Part shown: piece by piece, positions 16,519-26,075 of the stretch
Numbering within the stretch: the stretch's first letter is position 1
Layout: every line of letters begins with the position of its first letter
Origin: Blautia glucerasea
GTDB lineage: Bacteria > Bacillota > Clostridia > Lachnospirales > Lachnospiraceae
Assembly: GCF_020537505.1 (NCBI RefSeq)
Contig: NZ_JAJBMO010000002.1
Location: 248,001-312,000 of the forward strand
Length of the DNA: 64,000 nt
Direction of reading: 5' to 3'
The notes under the pieces: model-generated
What the model was told of the DNA's origin: nothing
The model's database searches: none
What the model saw: only the letters and a program-made list of their open reading frames with translations
Translations under genes and position numbers: made by a program

Positions 16519-17823
16519 TTAGTGAAAAAAGTCATGAAACACCTTGTTTACACACCATAAATAGGTGATTTTGACGATATTACGGTCCGCTGTCACTAAA
16601 TAGTTGTCCAGCACCAGCTCTCCAAGGCTGAATGTCACCTGGCCGATCTGCTGTCCTTTTTTCACCGGAGCTGTCAAATTCTTCTCAAGACGCAGGTGGC
16701 AGGTGACTTTTTCACCATCCTTCAGGAGGATCTGTTTCTTCTTATCTGAATCCGTTATCTTGATTTCACCAGTTACATAAGCATCTCCCAATTTTTCTCT
16801 ATTCTCTGTCACAAAGCTTTTCGAATCTTCAGCAGTTTCTTCCTCAATTCCGTCACTTACCGGAATTTCCGGAAGCTTTGGTTCCTGCCAGTATGTTTCC
16901 TTATGGAAATTCGCTTTTCCATATTCCAACAGCTTCATAGCATCCTTCCACTTATATGTTTTGTTATTCGGCCAGCCGCAGCCAAGAAGGGAAATGATAA
17001 AAGTTCTCCCTTCATTTTCACAGGCAGCCACATAACAATAGCCTGCATTTCCCGTAAAACCGGTTTTTCCGGAAACTGCATCCTGCGTCATATCCAGAAA
17101 CGCATTTGCATTGTGTACGGAAAACTGTCTTTTCCCGGAAATATCAGAAAAGGAATAATCTCTGGTCTGTGTAATATGAAGAAACGTTTTATTCTTTATG
17201 GCATAACTCATGATCAGGGCAAGATCACGGGCAGTTGTCTGGTGAATGCCTCCGGCATCCGCACTGTCAAGACCGTTTGGAGTAACAAAATGGGTATTGG
17301 TGCACCCGATCTCTTTCGCCTTTTCATTCATCATTCTGGCAAAGCCTTCCACAGAACCGCCAATGTGCTCTGCGATTGCCACAGCTGTGTCATTGTGGCT
17401 TTTCAGCATTAAAGAATAAAGAAGATCTTCTAAATAGTACTGCTCTCCCTCTTTCAGGTTCAGCTTTATCTCTGGCTGAGAGGCAGCATTTTTTGACACT
17501 TCCGCATAGTCGTCTCCTGCGCCGTTTTCCAGAGCCAGGATACAGGTCATTACTTTTGTGGTGCTGGCATTCGGGCGCGCTGTGTAACCTTCTTTCTCAT
17601 AAAGTACTCTGCCGGAATCCCCATCCATGAGAACTGCAGATAAGGCATAGAGATTTCCCGGTCCATCTGTTTCTTTCATATCAACTGCTGCCGGTATCAT
17701 CTGCACAATGGAACTGACAGTCTGTTTTTCATTTGTGCCGGTGCTTCCTGCTGCCTGGACAGCGGTGCACAAAGCAAGTACAACAGTCAGTGTAAAAACA
17801 AGGAATCTGTTTCTGCTTTTCAT
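16519..17823 (-). CDS. D-alanyl-D-alanine carboxypeptidase (PBP5-type, peptidase S11)
   Basis: 434 aa. A signal peptide (MKSRNRFLVFTLTVVLALC... ending near AVQAAG) is followed by the S11 catalytic domain: SxxK as ASTTKVM, SxN as SHNDTAVAIAEH, and KTG as SGKTGFTG. A C-terminal PBP5-like beta domain (about 310-420) follows. It removes the terminal D-Ala of peptidoglycan stem peptides outside the membrane. The longest frame begins 33 codons earlier, but the ATG ending at 17823 starts the signal peptide and has GGGGTGG upstream. A paralogue is at 24040. Confidence 0.9.
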   Translation of the reverse strand: MKSRNRFLVFTLTVVLALCTAVQAAGSTGTNEKQTVSSIVQMIPAAVDMKETDGPGNLYALSAVLMDGDSGRVLYEKEGYTARPNASTTKVMTCILALENGAGDDYAEVSKNAASQPEIKLNLKEGEQYYLEDLLYSLMLKSHNDTAVAIAEHIGGSVEGFARMMNEKAKEIGCTNTHFVTPNGLDSADAGGIHQTTARDLALIMSYAIKNKTFLHITQTRDYSFSDISGKRQFSVHNANAFLDMTQDAVSGKTGFTGNAGYCYVAACENEGRTFIISLLGCGWPNNKTYKWKDAMKLLEYGKANFHKETYWQEPKLPEIPVSDGIEEETAEDSKSFVTENREKLGDAYVTGEIKITDSDKKKQILLKDGEKVTCHLRLEKNLTAPVKKGQQIGQVTFSLGELVLDNYLVTADRNIVKITYLWCVNKVFHDFFH

Positions 17824-17920
17824 AGTCCACCCCACATTCCATTTATAGTATTTTACGCAGACCTGTCCCCAACTATGCAAAAACACGCTTTGGGAGTTTT
17901 CCATTGTTATCCAATATATC

Positions 17921-17941
17921 ACTTTAGCTCGTTGCTCACGT
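17921..17941 (-). repeat. partial copy of dispersed repeat family 1
   Basis: Minus strand matches the 60447-60508 element at 18 of 21 bases over its GCAACGAGC core. Only this part is recognisable. It lies in the spacer upstream of the carboxypeptidase. Confidence 0.35.
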
Positions 17942-17950
17942 ATATGAAAC

Positions 17951-17985
17951 CAGGGACCGGTATCTCATAGAAATACCAGTCCCTG
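17951..17985 (-). terminator. hairpin after the phospholipase-like gene
   Basis: CAGGGACxGGTAT pairs with ATACCxGTCCCTG, about 34 bases after the stop at 18019. The minus-strand tail is not T-rich, so termination strength is unclear. Confidence 0.5.
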
Positions 17986-18018
17986 AAATTCGTCTCATTT
18001 TCAATTTATATATCACAT

Positions 18019-18816
18019 CTAACCATTGTAAGTCAGATCCCACCGCGCAGACAATGGTCTGTCCTCTTTTGAAAGCTGATAAAGCTCCAGCAGTTCTGCC
18101 GGCGCTTCTTCCACCGCTCTTTCAAATAATTCATTCAGCTCTTCCACCGGTTCCCTGCTGCCCCCAGCTGGCTGAGCCATCATATAGTGATCGATCAGGG
18201 CTGACTGGCGCTTTCTTCCTCCAAGACTGGAAATCTTCGACAAGCGTGCACGTCTTGTACCACCATCGTCGCAGACCAGCTGATTGGTCATAAATTTCAT
18301 CAGCTTCAGACTAAGAAGAATATCACCTGTTTTTACAAGAGGAAATACCTTGTGGATCTCTTCTGCATTTTTCTTCGCTGCTTTAATACAGTCAGAAGGG
18401 TAATAGGCATAAGGATTTTTCCCATTTTCTTCCATAAGAAAACGGTCAAATTCAATTTCCAGAAGGCTGTGGGAAATCCTGCCCTTATCATTCATCTCAT
18501 TGACAAAGGAATGGCAGGAAGAATCCAGAAGATAATGGCAGCCAAAGCCAAGAAGATAGGCAAGAAGTGCCTTGTTGCCAGTCTCCCTGATCTGTGCCAT
18601 GCCCTGGGTAAAAAATGCCCGTGCTTTTTCCTTATGCATCCGGTATCCTACCCCACTTACGTGATTCTTGAAAATAAAATAATAGAAAAAAATATCCGGT
18701 CCGTGAAGACCAATGCGATACAGTTCTCCATTTTCCCGAATGATCTTCTTTACCTCATCCGGCATCTGTCTGTATACTTTCTGACCGAACAAATCATGTG
18801 CATATGTTGTTGGCAT
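18019..18816 (-). CDS. zinc-dependent phospholipase C-like protein
   Basis: 265 aa. The N-terminus MPTTYAHDLFGQKVY, GLHGPDIFFYY and LLGFGCHYLLDSSCHSFVNE give the His/Asp zinc-ligand pattern of the Zn_dep_PLPC family (related to alpha-toxin and S1-P1 nuclease folds). No signal peptide is visible, so it is probably cytoplasmic. Members are common in Clostridia and largely uncharacterised; a lipase function is not proven. It follows scpB by 29 bases and may be in the same transcript. Confidence 0.75.
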   Translation of the reverse strand: MPTTYAHDLFGQKVYRQMPDEVKKIIRENGELYRIGLHGPDIFFYYFIFKNHVSGVGYRMHKEKARAFFTQGMAQIRETGNKALLAYLLGFGCHYLLDSSCHSFVNEMNDKGRISHSLLEIEFDRFLMEENGKNPYAYYPSDCIKAAKKNAEEIHKVFPLVKTGDILLSLKLMKFMTNQLVCDDGGTRRARLSKISSLGGRKRQSALIDHYMMAQPAGGSREPVEELNELFERAVEEAPAELLELYQLSKEDRPLSARWDLTYNG

Positions 18817-18845
18817 TTTTATCCTCTCCTGTCCTGTACGATATC

Positions 18846-19415
18846 CTACACATCCAGCTTCAGCTGAACTTCCTCTTCCGCCTCTGCCTTAAAATCCGCC
18901 ATTTTCACCGGATCCACAGCAGGCAGCTCTTCAAGTCCCTGGACCCCGAAGGTACGGAGAAATTCTTCTGTAGTACCAAAAAGGATCGGTCGTCCCGGTG
19001 CGTCCAGCCTTCCCAGTTCCTTAACTAGATTATATTCCACCAGCTTATTTACTGCATGGTCACTTTTTACCCCTCGGATCTTCTCGATCTCCGCTTTGGT
19101 AACCGGCTGTTTGTACGCAATGATGGACAAAGTTTCCAGCATAACATCGGTAAGAGCCGGTTTCTTGGGCTGCATGGCAATACGGATCAGGCAGCCGTAA
19201 TAATCCCGCTTGGTGCAGAGCTGGTAAGAGTCCTCCAGCTCAATGATCTGGATCCCCCTGCCTTCATCTTCGTATTTATCCATCAGATTGTGGAGCAGCT
19301 TCTCTGTGGTCGGCTTATCCTGCTGGATTGCCTTCGCGATCTGCCCGAGCTCCACAGATTCTCCCATTGCAAAAAGAATGGCCTCAATAGCACCTTCTAA
19401 TCGTTTTATTTCCAT
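18846..19415 (-). CDS. scpB: segregation and condensation protein B
   Basis: 189 aa. It has the winged-helix ScpB fold with LEGAIEAILFAMGE, the second-domain motif ETLSIIAYKQPVTKAEIE, and GRPILFGTTEEFLRTFG. It dimerises and binds ScpA to form the bacterial SMC condensin. It starts three bases after scpA ends, so they are translated together. SMC itself is not in the window. Confidence 0.95.
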   Translation of the reverse strand: MEIKRLEGAIEAILFAMGESVELGQIAKAIQQDKPTTEKLLHNLMDKYEDEGRGIQIIELEDSYQLCTKRDYYGCLIRIAMQPKKPALTDVMLETLSIIAYKQPVTKAEIEKIRGVKSDHAVNKLVEYNLVKELGRLDAPGRPILFGTTEEFLRTFGVQGLEELPAVDPVKMADFKAEAEEEVQLKLDV

Positions 19416-19418
19416 ATA

Positions 19419-20210
19419 TTATCCTTCTTCCTCTGCAAATTCCGTCAGATTCTTCCATGTCTCCGGTTCGGTCACAACATCAATCTGAATATCGTCAAAA
19501 ATCTCTTCCTGAACCACATGGATATGTCCCATTTTGATCAATTCCAGCACAGAAAGAAAGGTAACGATCACCTGTACCTTAGAGCACTGTTTCTTAAGAA
19601 GTTCGCGGAAGCTGAATTTTCTATGGTTTTTTGCAAATTCTTTCATCTCCAGCATTTTATCAGAAAGACTGACCTCCTCCTTCTCGATCTTACCAAACTG
19701 GCTTCGGATCGGGTCCCGCCTGTCATCCTGGCGCCGGATAATAGATTGATAAATGGCATTTAATTTTTCCAGGGTAAGACCTGCCAGAAGCTCAGAAGGA
19801 TCTACTGGTTCCCGGTATTGAAGCACCTCTTTTGGCACATCTGGTCCGCGGAAATAAACGCCGCTGGCATCATCCATCTTGTCCTTCAGCTCATAAGACA
19901 TATACTTGTACATCTTATATTCCAGAAGCTTCTGAACCAGCTCGGCTCTTGGATCTTCCTCTTCTCCCTCCTCATTCACTTCTTTTGGAAGGAGCATCCG
20001 GCATTTGATATCCAGAAGAGTGGCGGCCATAACCATAAATTCACTCATCACACCAAGGTCTTTTTTTTCCATGGCGTGAATGTATTCCATGTACTGGTCT
20101 GTGATTTCCACAATCGGTATATCATAAATATCAATTTTATTCTTATCTATAAGGTGAAGGAGCAGATCAAGGGGTCCTTCAAAAACATTCAGTTTTACGG
20201 GAATTGCCAT
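19419..20210 (-). CDS. scpA: segregation and condensation protein A (kleisin)
   Basis: 263 aa. N-terminal kleisin motif FEGPLDLLLHLIDKNKIDIYDIPI, seen here as FEGPLDLLLHLIDKNKID, is followed by FMVMAATLLDIKCRMLLP. The C-terminal winged helix includes VIVTFLSVLELIKMG. It bridges the SMC heads and ScpB in chromosome segregation. It lies 18 bases after a metallophosphoesterase gene, suggesting one operon with scpB. Confidence 0.95.
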   Translation of the reverse strand: MAIPVKLNVFEGPLDLLLHLIDKNKIDIYDIPIVEITDQYMEYIHAMEKKDLGVMSEFMVMAATLLDIKCRMLLPKEVNEEGEEEDPRAELVQKLLEYKMYKYMSYELKDKMDDASGVYFRGPDVPKEVLQYREPVDPSELLAGLTLEKLNAIYQSIIRRQDDRRDPIRSQFGKIEKEEVSLSDKMLEMKEFAKNHRKFSFRELLKKQCSKVQVIVTFLSVLELIKMGHIHVVQEEIFDDIQIDVVTEPETWKNLTEFAEEEG

Positions 20211-20227
20211 GGTCTTTCTTCTCTCCC

Positions 20228-21016
20228 TTACAGTTTCATTTCTATAAAAATCAGTTCTCTTGGATTATGGATCCGAAGAGGCACTGTGTGTTCCCCAAGG
20301 CCTGCACTTACAATCATGCACTTACCTTTTTTGTAAAAATCGCCACAGCAGTATTGGGGAAAAGGTATAAACTGGGAACTGATGGCACCCACATGCCTGG
20401 AAAAACGGAGTACGCCGCCATGGTAGTGCCCGGACAGGATCAGGTCTGCGCCCCAGCGAAAATAAGCTTTGCCATATTTGGGGTTATGGGCAAGCAGAAT
20501 GTTTATGGCAGCTGGATCTGGTTTTCCCATAAGCTCTTCCAGTTTTTCAGAGGTGAGCTCCGGTGAAAAAGGTTTGTGATAGTATTCCAAGGGAAGCTCC
20601 AGTCCATTTACCACAAAAAGATTTCCGCATAAGGAAATGGGAATTTTTTCGTTTTCCAGGAAACAGATTCCGTTCTGCTTTAATTCTGCCTTGTATTCCA
20701 GGTACTCATTCCGATAAAGGTGTCCTTCTGCCTTCATTTTGGTTTCGTGATTTCCCATAGCATAAAAGGTGGGGAAATCCTTTGCCAGTGTGCAAAGCAG
20801 ATTTCTGGCGCTTTCCAGGGTGGATGGATCCATCCGGACCACCATGTCTCCGGCAAGAAGAATGGCATCAGGGGCATGCTCCTGGATTTTTTTCAGCAGA
20901 GCACTGTTTTCTTCACCAAAAATGGTTCCGTGAAGGTCTGCAAGGACGGCAAAACGTACGCCTTTTTTTATTTTCGGGTTGTGGACTTCATAGGTTACTG
21001 TTCGGAATTTTTCCAT
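20228..21016 (-). CDS. metallophosphoesterase (YaeI/YkuE-like)
   Basis: 262 aa. Calcineurin-type dinuclear metal motifs are in order: LADLHG, LLAGDMV, AMGNHETK, LLAHNPKYG and LSGHYHGGVLRF. No clear signal peptide or transmembrane anchor. Relatives hydrolyse UDP-diacylglucosamine or other phosphoesters, so the substrate is open. It is 9 bases after the molybdopterin-binding gene. Confidence 0.85.
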   Translation of the reverse strand: MEKFRTVTYEVHNPKIKKGVRFAVLADLHGTIFGEENSALLKKIQEHAPDAILLAGDMVVRMDPSTLESARNLLCTLAKDFPTFYAMGNHETKMKAEGHLYRNEYLEYKAELKQNGICFLENEKIPISLCGNLFVVNGLELPLEYYHKPFSPELTSEKLEELMGKPDPAAINILLAHNPKYGKAYFRWGADLILSGHYHGGVLRFSRHVGAISSQFIPFPQYCCGDFYKKGKCMIVSAGLGEHTVPLRIHNPRELIFIEMKL

Positions 21017-21025
21017 AAATCTCCT

Positions 21026-22054
21026 TTACTTTCCAAATCCGCAGTTAGGAAAAGTACAGACCTTGCAGTTCAGGCAGAGACCGCCTTCTCCGTATGCTGC
21101 CACTTCTTCTGCAAAAATCTCATCATCTGCCATGATTCTTGGAAGGACCAGGTCGAATACAGTGCGCTTCGCATACATAACACAGCCAGGCAATCCAAGG
21201 ACCGGGATGCGTTTTCCATCTTTCTCGTAGTAAGCAATGAGAATCATGGCACCTGGCAGTACTGGTGCACCATAGGTGACTACCCGTGCTCCGGTGTCAC
21301 GGATTCCACCAGGGGTACGGTCATCGGGGTCTACACTCATGCCGCCGCTGCAGACTACCATGTCTGCGCCCTGATCAATAAATTCCATAATATCGGCTGT
21401 GATCTGTGCCTTGTCATCTCCCGGAGTGGTCTGGCCGATCACTTCCGCTGGATATTCGGCAAGCTTATCTTTCAGTACAGGGGTAAAGGTGTCCTGGATC
21501 AGACCTTTTTTTACTTCACTTCCGGTTGTGACGATTCCTACTTTCTTGAAGTGATAGGGAAGAATGGAAAAAATAGGTTCTGGACCAGCGGCTTCCACAG
21601 CTTTGTCCATTTTTTCTTTTTCGATCACAAGGGGGATGATCCTGGTTCCTGCCAGTTTATCTCCTTTTTTCACCGGAAAATCTCCGTGGCGGGAGGCGAT
21701 CATCATCTCGCCCAGAGAGTTCACTGCCAGAAGGGCATCCCTGCGGATTTTCAGCACACCGTCTTCGTCAGCGACCAGCTCGATCTTGCCCTCTTTCACG
21801 TCTGTTCCATGCATGGAAGCTCCCGCACAGATTTTATATAGAATATCGGCGCCTTCATTTTCATGAAGAACTCCCTCTTTCTTTTCCCATACAAAAAGAT
21901 GCTCTTTTCCAACGGAAAGGAGTAACGGAATGTCTTCTTCTTTTACAATGTGTCCTTTGGAAAACAGGACTCCTTTTTTCTTATCTCTGATGATCTGCGT
22001 GATATCATGGCAGAGGATATGACCTACTGCGTCTTCTGTTCTTATTTCCTTCAT
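21026..22054 (-). CDS. molybdopterin-binding-domain protein with C-terminal cysteine cluster
   Basis: 342 aa. The MoCF-binding (MoaB/MogA/MoeA-like) domain spans about 170-310, with VGIVTTGSEV, PGDDKAQI, VVCSGGMSVDPDDRTPGGI and LGLPGCVMYAKRTVFD. The N-terminal half (MKEIRTEDAVGHILCHDIT) is typical of a Clostridial group. It ends with CLNCKVCTFPNCGFGK, four cysteines that could bind metal or an Fe-S cluster. No other molybdenum-cofactor gene is in the window. The ATG ending at 22054 has GGAGG upstream. It may be a cofactor sensor or processing protein rather than MoeA. Confidence 0.75.
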   Translation of the reverse strand: MKEIRTEDAVGHILCHDITQIIRDKKKGVLFSKGHIVKEEDIPLLLSVGKEHLFVWEKKEGVLHENEGADILYKICAGASMHGTDVKEGKIELVADEDGVLKIRRDALLAVNSLGEMMIASRHGDFPVKKGDKLAGTRIIPLVIEKEKMDKAVEAAGPEPIFSILPYHFKKVGIVTTGSEVKKGLIQDTFTPVLKDKLAEYPAEVIGQTTPGDDKAQITADIMEFIDQGADMVVCSGGMSVDPDDRTPGGIRDTGARVVTYGAPVLPGAMILIAYYEKDGKRIPVLGLPGCVMYAKRTVFDLVLPRIMADDEIFAEEVAAYGEGGLCLNCKVCTFPNCGFGK

Positions 22055-22118
22055 GCTGCAATTCCTCCAATATATAAGCTCTTTCAGCACATTCATAGCT
22101 TTTGAGATGCCACAGCTT

Positions 22119-23867
22119 TTACAATCCAGCCTTACAAAGCTTCGCGTAAACACCATCTTTTACCATCAGCTCCTGATGGGTGCCTTCTTCTGCAATTCCC
22201 TCTTCAGTCAGTACCAGGATTCTTCTGGCATTGCGGATGGTGGAAAGTCTGTGGGCGATCACGAAGGTGGTTCGTTCTTTTGCAAGGCGTTCCAGAGACT
22301 CCTGCACTACCTTCTCGCTCTCGTTATCCAGAGCTGAGGTTGCCTCGTCGAAGATCAGGATCGGTGGATTCTTCAGGAAAGCTCTTGCAATGGAAAGGCG
22401 CTGTTTCTGTCCTCCAGAGAGCTTCACGCCGCGCTGTCCAATGTCTGTGCCGTAATTGTCTGGCATTTCCATAATAAAGTCGTGGGCATTGGCGAGCCGG
22501 GCTGCCTGGATTACTTCTTCATCTGTAGCATCCGGACGGCCGTAGCGGATATTTTCCATAATGTTTCCAGCAAACAGATATACATCCTGCTGGACAATTC
22601 CAATCTGATTACGAAGATCCTTCAGTTTGATCTTCCGGATATCTTTTCCATCCAGATAAATGGCACCGGATGAAACATCATAAAATCTGGGGATCAGACT
22701 GCAAAGGGTAGTCTTTCCTGCCCCGGAAGTACCTACAAGGGCAACGTAATCACCAGGCTTTACTTCCAGATTTACATTGGAAAGCACTTTCTCATCATGA
22801 TCCTCATAATGGAAGGATACGTTCTCAAAACGGATATCCCCCTCCACATGATCCAAAGAAACAGCGTCCGGTGCATCCTCAATATCCGGCGCAATGGACA
22901 TCATTTCCAGGAAGCGGTCGTAACCGCTGTAGCCGTTCTGGAACTGCTCGGTAAAGTTTACCAGCTTGGTAACCGGCTCTGTAAAATTGTTAATATACAA
23001 AAGGAATGTTACAAGATCCGTGGCACTTAAATCCCCTGCTGCCAGGAACAGGGCTCCGGAAACCAGTGCAGTAACTGTAATCAGCGTGGTAAACGCATCC
23101 ATGCCAGCATGATAACCTGCCATATAGCGGTAAGTCACACGCTTGGAATCCACAAAACGCTCATTTCCTTTACGGAATTTCTCAATCTCGCGCTTCTCAT
23201 TTCCAAAAGATTTTACTACGCGGATTCCAGAAAGACTGTCCTCGATCTGGCTGTTGATCTCGCCCATGCGCACACGGTTTTCCTTAAATGCACTTTTCAT
23301 CTTTTTATTATAAATCAGCGCATAGATCAGCATAATAATTACAACTGCGAAGCACAGCAGCGCCATCTGCGGCTTTACATTCATAAGAATGACCAGTGCT
23401 CCGAACAGCTTGATCACTGAGATCAGAATATCCTCCGGTCCATGGTGGAGAAGCTCTGTAATATCAAAAAGATCACTTGTGATCCGGGAAAGAAGCTGAC
23501 CGACCTTCTGATTATCATAAAATGCAAAAGAGAGCTTCTGGTAATGGCTGAATATCTCATTTCGCATATCATGCTCAATATAAGCGCCCATCATATGCCC
23601 ATAATAGGTAATAAAATAACGGCTTCCAAGCTGCACCAGAATCAGTACCAGCATTCCAACCCCGATTTTCAAAATCATGGTCTTCGCTTCATCCGCTGAC
23701 ATTTCACTTATGGAGTTCATAATATAACGAACCATCAGTGGAATGACAAGTGTCACTGCTGCTCCAAGGAATGCAAAAAAAAGGTCAGCAAAAAACAGTC
23801 CCTTATATGGTTTATAATAGCCTGCCAGCAGCTTTAATCTTCCAGTCTGTTTTTTCTCTTGTTTCAT
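22119..23867 (-). CDS. ABC exporter, fused permease and ATPase (multidrug/lipid type)
   Basis: 582 aa, a half-transporter. Six membrane helices occupy about residues 20-310. The nucleotide-binding domain has Walker A GTSGAGKTT, Q-loop VQQDVYLFAG, signature KLSGGQKQR, Walker B ILIFDEATSALD and the H-loop IAHRLST. It should work as a homodimer, since no partner is adjacent. The ATG ending at 23867 follows AGAGGAGA; upstream starts are TTG. Substrate unknown. Confidence 0.88.
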   Translation of the reverse strand: MKQEKKQTGRLKLLAGYYKPYKGLFFADLFFAFLGAAVTLVIPLMVRYIMNSISEMSADEAKTMILKIGVGMLVLILVQLGSRYFITYYGHMMGAYIEHDMRNEIFSHYQKLSFAFYDNQKVGQLLSRITSDLFDITELLHHGPEDILISVIKLFGALVILMNVKPQMALLCFAVVIIMLIYALIYNKKMKSAFKENRVRMGEINSQIEDSLSGIRVVKSFGNEKREIEKFRKGNERFVDSKRVTYRYMAGYHAGMDAFTTLITVTALVSGALFLAAGDLSATDLVTFLLYINNFTEPVTKLVNFTEQFQNGYSGYDRFLEMMSIAPDIEDAPDAVSLDHVEGDIRFENVSFHYEDHDEKVLSNVNLEVKPGDYVALVGTSGAGKTTLCSLIPRFYDVSSGAIYLDGKDIRKIKLKDLRNQIGIVQQDVYLFAGNIMENIRYGRPDATDEEVIQAARLANAHDFIMEMPDNYGTDIGQRGVKLSGGQKQRLSIARAFLKNPPILIFDEATSALDNESEKVVQESLERLAKERTTFVIAHRLSTIRNARRILVLTEEGIAEEGTHQELMVKDGVYAKLCKAGL

Positions 23868-24039
23868 GTGATTCTCCTCTGGTTTTGCGGCTGTATTTTT
23901 GTATGACAGCTGCAAAAATTTTTCATACAGAGTTTATTATAAACCGCCGAGGACTGTTTTGTCAAAATGCTTCTGTAATTTGTACAACTATTTTTAGGGG
24001 CAAAGGCGAAAATCAGGTTCTCCTGCCATACTACGTTTT

Positions 24040-25302
24040 TTACAATAGCTTTAATAACCTTTCCAGACAGTTTTTATAGGTTGCTTTTTCTATGGTTTCA
24101 GTGAAAAGAATGTTGACCTCCCCAAGTTTTTGTCCATTCTGGTAATACTCCAGAGTCCCGGCAATACCGCCTGCTTTTACAGGTGCCTGGACCTGGGTTT
24201 CCAGCTTCAGTTTCCGTTCCACTTCGCCTATGGTTTTTCCGTCAGTACTGAGATACTGGAAATTCTTTTCGTATTTTACTTCGGTGGTTGGCTTAGTTCC
24301 TTTTCGGACCTCTATCTGGGGAAGCTTTTCGGGATTTTCATCTGTGTAAAGACTGCATTTGGAAAAACCGTAGTTCAGCATGGCAGCAGCATCCTTGAAG
24401 CGGACTTTGTAATCGGGCGCTGCCATAACTACGGAAATTAGGGTAATGTTATTTCGGGACGCCACAGCAGATACACAGTACTTTGCCAGACTGGTACTTC
24501 CTGTTTTTAATCCTACACAGCCGTCGTAGCTGCGAAGAAGCTTGTTGGTGTTCGTTAATCCAAACTCTTTGGAGCCTTGTCTGGTTACGTGGGTGATATT
24601 TTCCATCCAGATAGAGGAGTATTCCAGAATTTTCGGGTATTTGGTGATCAATTCCCGGCTCATGAGGGCAATGTCACGGGCTGTGGTGTAGTGATCTGTG
24701 GAGTCCGTCAGCCCACAGCAGTCCACAAAATGAGTATTTTTCATTCCAAGACCAGCTGCCCGCTCATTCATCTGCCTCACAAATTCCTGCTCGCTGCCCC
24801 CGATATGCTCTGCCATTGCTACACTGGCATCATTTCCAGAGGCAATCACGATGCACTTAATCATAGTCTCCACATCCTGGGCTTCCCCTTCCTCCAAAAA
24901 CACCTGGGAGCCGCCCATAGACTTGGCATAAGCACTGGTGGTTACAATGTCATTCATTTTCAGTGTACCATTCTCCAACGCATCGAAAATCAGGATCAAC
25001 GTCATAATCTTCGTAATACTTGCCGGACTTCGCCTGGTGTCCGGATCCTTTTCGTAAATTACAGTGCCTGTGCTGGCTTCCATTAAAAGAGCAGAAGGCG
25101 CCTGTACAAGAGTGTCATCTGTAACCACTTCTACCTCTTTCGTTTTCTCCTGTTCTTCTACGGGCGCAGCGGTATTGTCACTTACGTTATCCTCTGTCCT
25201 TTTCTCCTGTTCTTCCCCATATGTAATCCACCAGCCCGGTCCCACCATGAGACTAGCCAGCAAAATAGGTAAAACCGCCTTTCTTATTGCCTTTCCAAGC
25301 AT
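24040..25302 (-). CDS. D-alanyl-D-alanine carboxypeptidase (DacF-like, peptidase S11)
   Basis: 420 aa. N-terminal hydrophobic signal (LPILLASLMVG), a charged Glu/Thr-rich linker (about 30-60), then catalytic motifs SxxK as PASITKIM, SxN as ASGNDASVAMAEH and KTG as GLKTGSTSLA, with the C-terminal beta domain at about 320-410. It trims stem peptides of peptidoglycan. DacF-type enzymes in spore formers can act in the forespore, but no sporulation promoter was identified here. Paralogue of 16519. The upstream spacer (25303-25469) shows no clear promoter. Confidence 0.9.
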   Translation of the reverse strand: MLGKAIRKAVLPILLASLMVGPGWWITYGEEQEKRTEDNVSDNTAAPVEEQEKTKEVEVVTDDTLVQAPSALLMEASTGTVIYEKDPDTRRSPASITKIMTLILIFDALENGTLKMNDIVTTSAYAKSMGGSQVFLEEGEAQDVETMIKCIVIASGNDASVAMAEHIGGSEQEFVRQMNERAAGLGMKNTHFVDCCGLTDSTDHYTTARDIALMSRELITKYPKILEYSSIWMENITHVTRQGSKEFGLTNTNKLLRSYDGCVGLKTGSTSLAKYCVSAVASRNNITLISVVMAAPDYKVRFKDAAAMLNYGFSKCSLYTDENPEKLPQIEVRKGTKPTTEVKYEKNFQYLSTDGKTIGEVERKLKLETQVQAPVKAGGIAGTLEYYQNGQKLGEVNILFTETIEKATYKNCLERLLKLL

Positions 25303-25469
25303 AGGAGGTCTCCTCAAAAATAAATTCTATTCTATTGTAAAACAGACATCTCAATTTTATTACTATAATCTCCAAACCAGATCGCATAAACTGTTTTCCC
25401 TTTCCACAGCCAGGCTTTCTGCTCTTCGTCACATTCCCGTCTGCATCCACATAACTCTCTGTATGGAGA

Positions 25470-25787
25470 TTATGAATTTTCTTCCTCATTTTCCAGAATC
25501 CGCAGTCCGGCGGTGCTGGTTACGGGGAGGGAGAATACAATGGTTCCAGCTTTGGAGGTGAGACCAGCTTTTTCCATAATGGCGGTCATGATGGCATTTT
25601 TCTGCTCTGCTTTTGCTACAATAAAGATCACCTCTTTTTCTGAAACCAGGGAAACCCCAAGAAACTGCTCCGCCCGCTTCATTCCCACACCTTTTCCGTG
25701 AAGAACAGTTCCGCCGGTTGCACCACCCTCTTCTGCGGCTTTCATCACCTGGGTGTTATATCCGTAATTGGCAATTGCCACGATCAA
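25470..25787 (-). CDS. PII-like nitrogen-regulator-family protein, start uncertain
   Basis: About 105 aa. The pattern ANYGYNTQVMKAAEEGGATGGTVLHGKG and FLGVSLVSEKEVIFIVAK is that of PII-superfamily proteins usually found beside DUF1538 membrane proteins. No such partner is present. The frame opens with TTG straight after an in-frame stop and there is no ribosome binding site close by. Relatives normally have a few more residues before this point. A TACAAT box preceded by an ATGACT-like -35 lies about 60 bases upstream. It is either a real gene with an unusual start or a remnant that lost its 5' end. Confidence 0.5.
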   Translation of the reverse strand: MIVAIANYGYNTQVMKAAEEGGATGGTVLHGKGVGMKRAEQFLGVSLVSEKEVIFIVAKAEQKNAIMTAIMEKAGLTSKAGTIVFSLPVTSTAGLRILENEEENS

Positions 25788-25980
25788 TTATATTTTTTAA
25801 TCTATACGCTCCACTTTGCTGCCTGATATGGATTATTGTAACATTTTCCCATGGGGTTAGTCATCTATAAAGTGAAGATATATTCTTAACTTTTTGTAAA
25901 CAAGGTTACGGTTCACGACCTAGCCCCAAACCACTTCGCGGCACTCAGAACGCTCCGTTTTTACTCTTTGTCTGTATAAG

Positions 25981-26034
25981 AAAAAACAACCAGAATTTAA
26001 TATAGATTCCGACTATATTTCTTCTGGTTGTTTT
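25981..26034 (-). terminator. terminator of mnmA
   Basis: AAAACAACCAGAA and TTCTGGTTGTTTT form a 13-bp stem with a second inner helix, followed on the minus strand by a T-run, 42 bases after the stop. Confidence 0.9.
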
Positions 26035-26075
26035 ATTTTATAACATTTTAATGGATTTATTATAATGCAATTTTA

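Noticed and set aside
25253..25489. 78-residue frame on the minus strand between the PII-like gene and the D,D-carboxypeptidase
   Set aside because: It overlaps both genes, has no ribosome binding site and its second half reads the carboxypeptidase leader in another frame.
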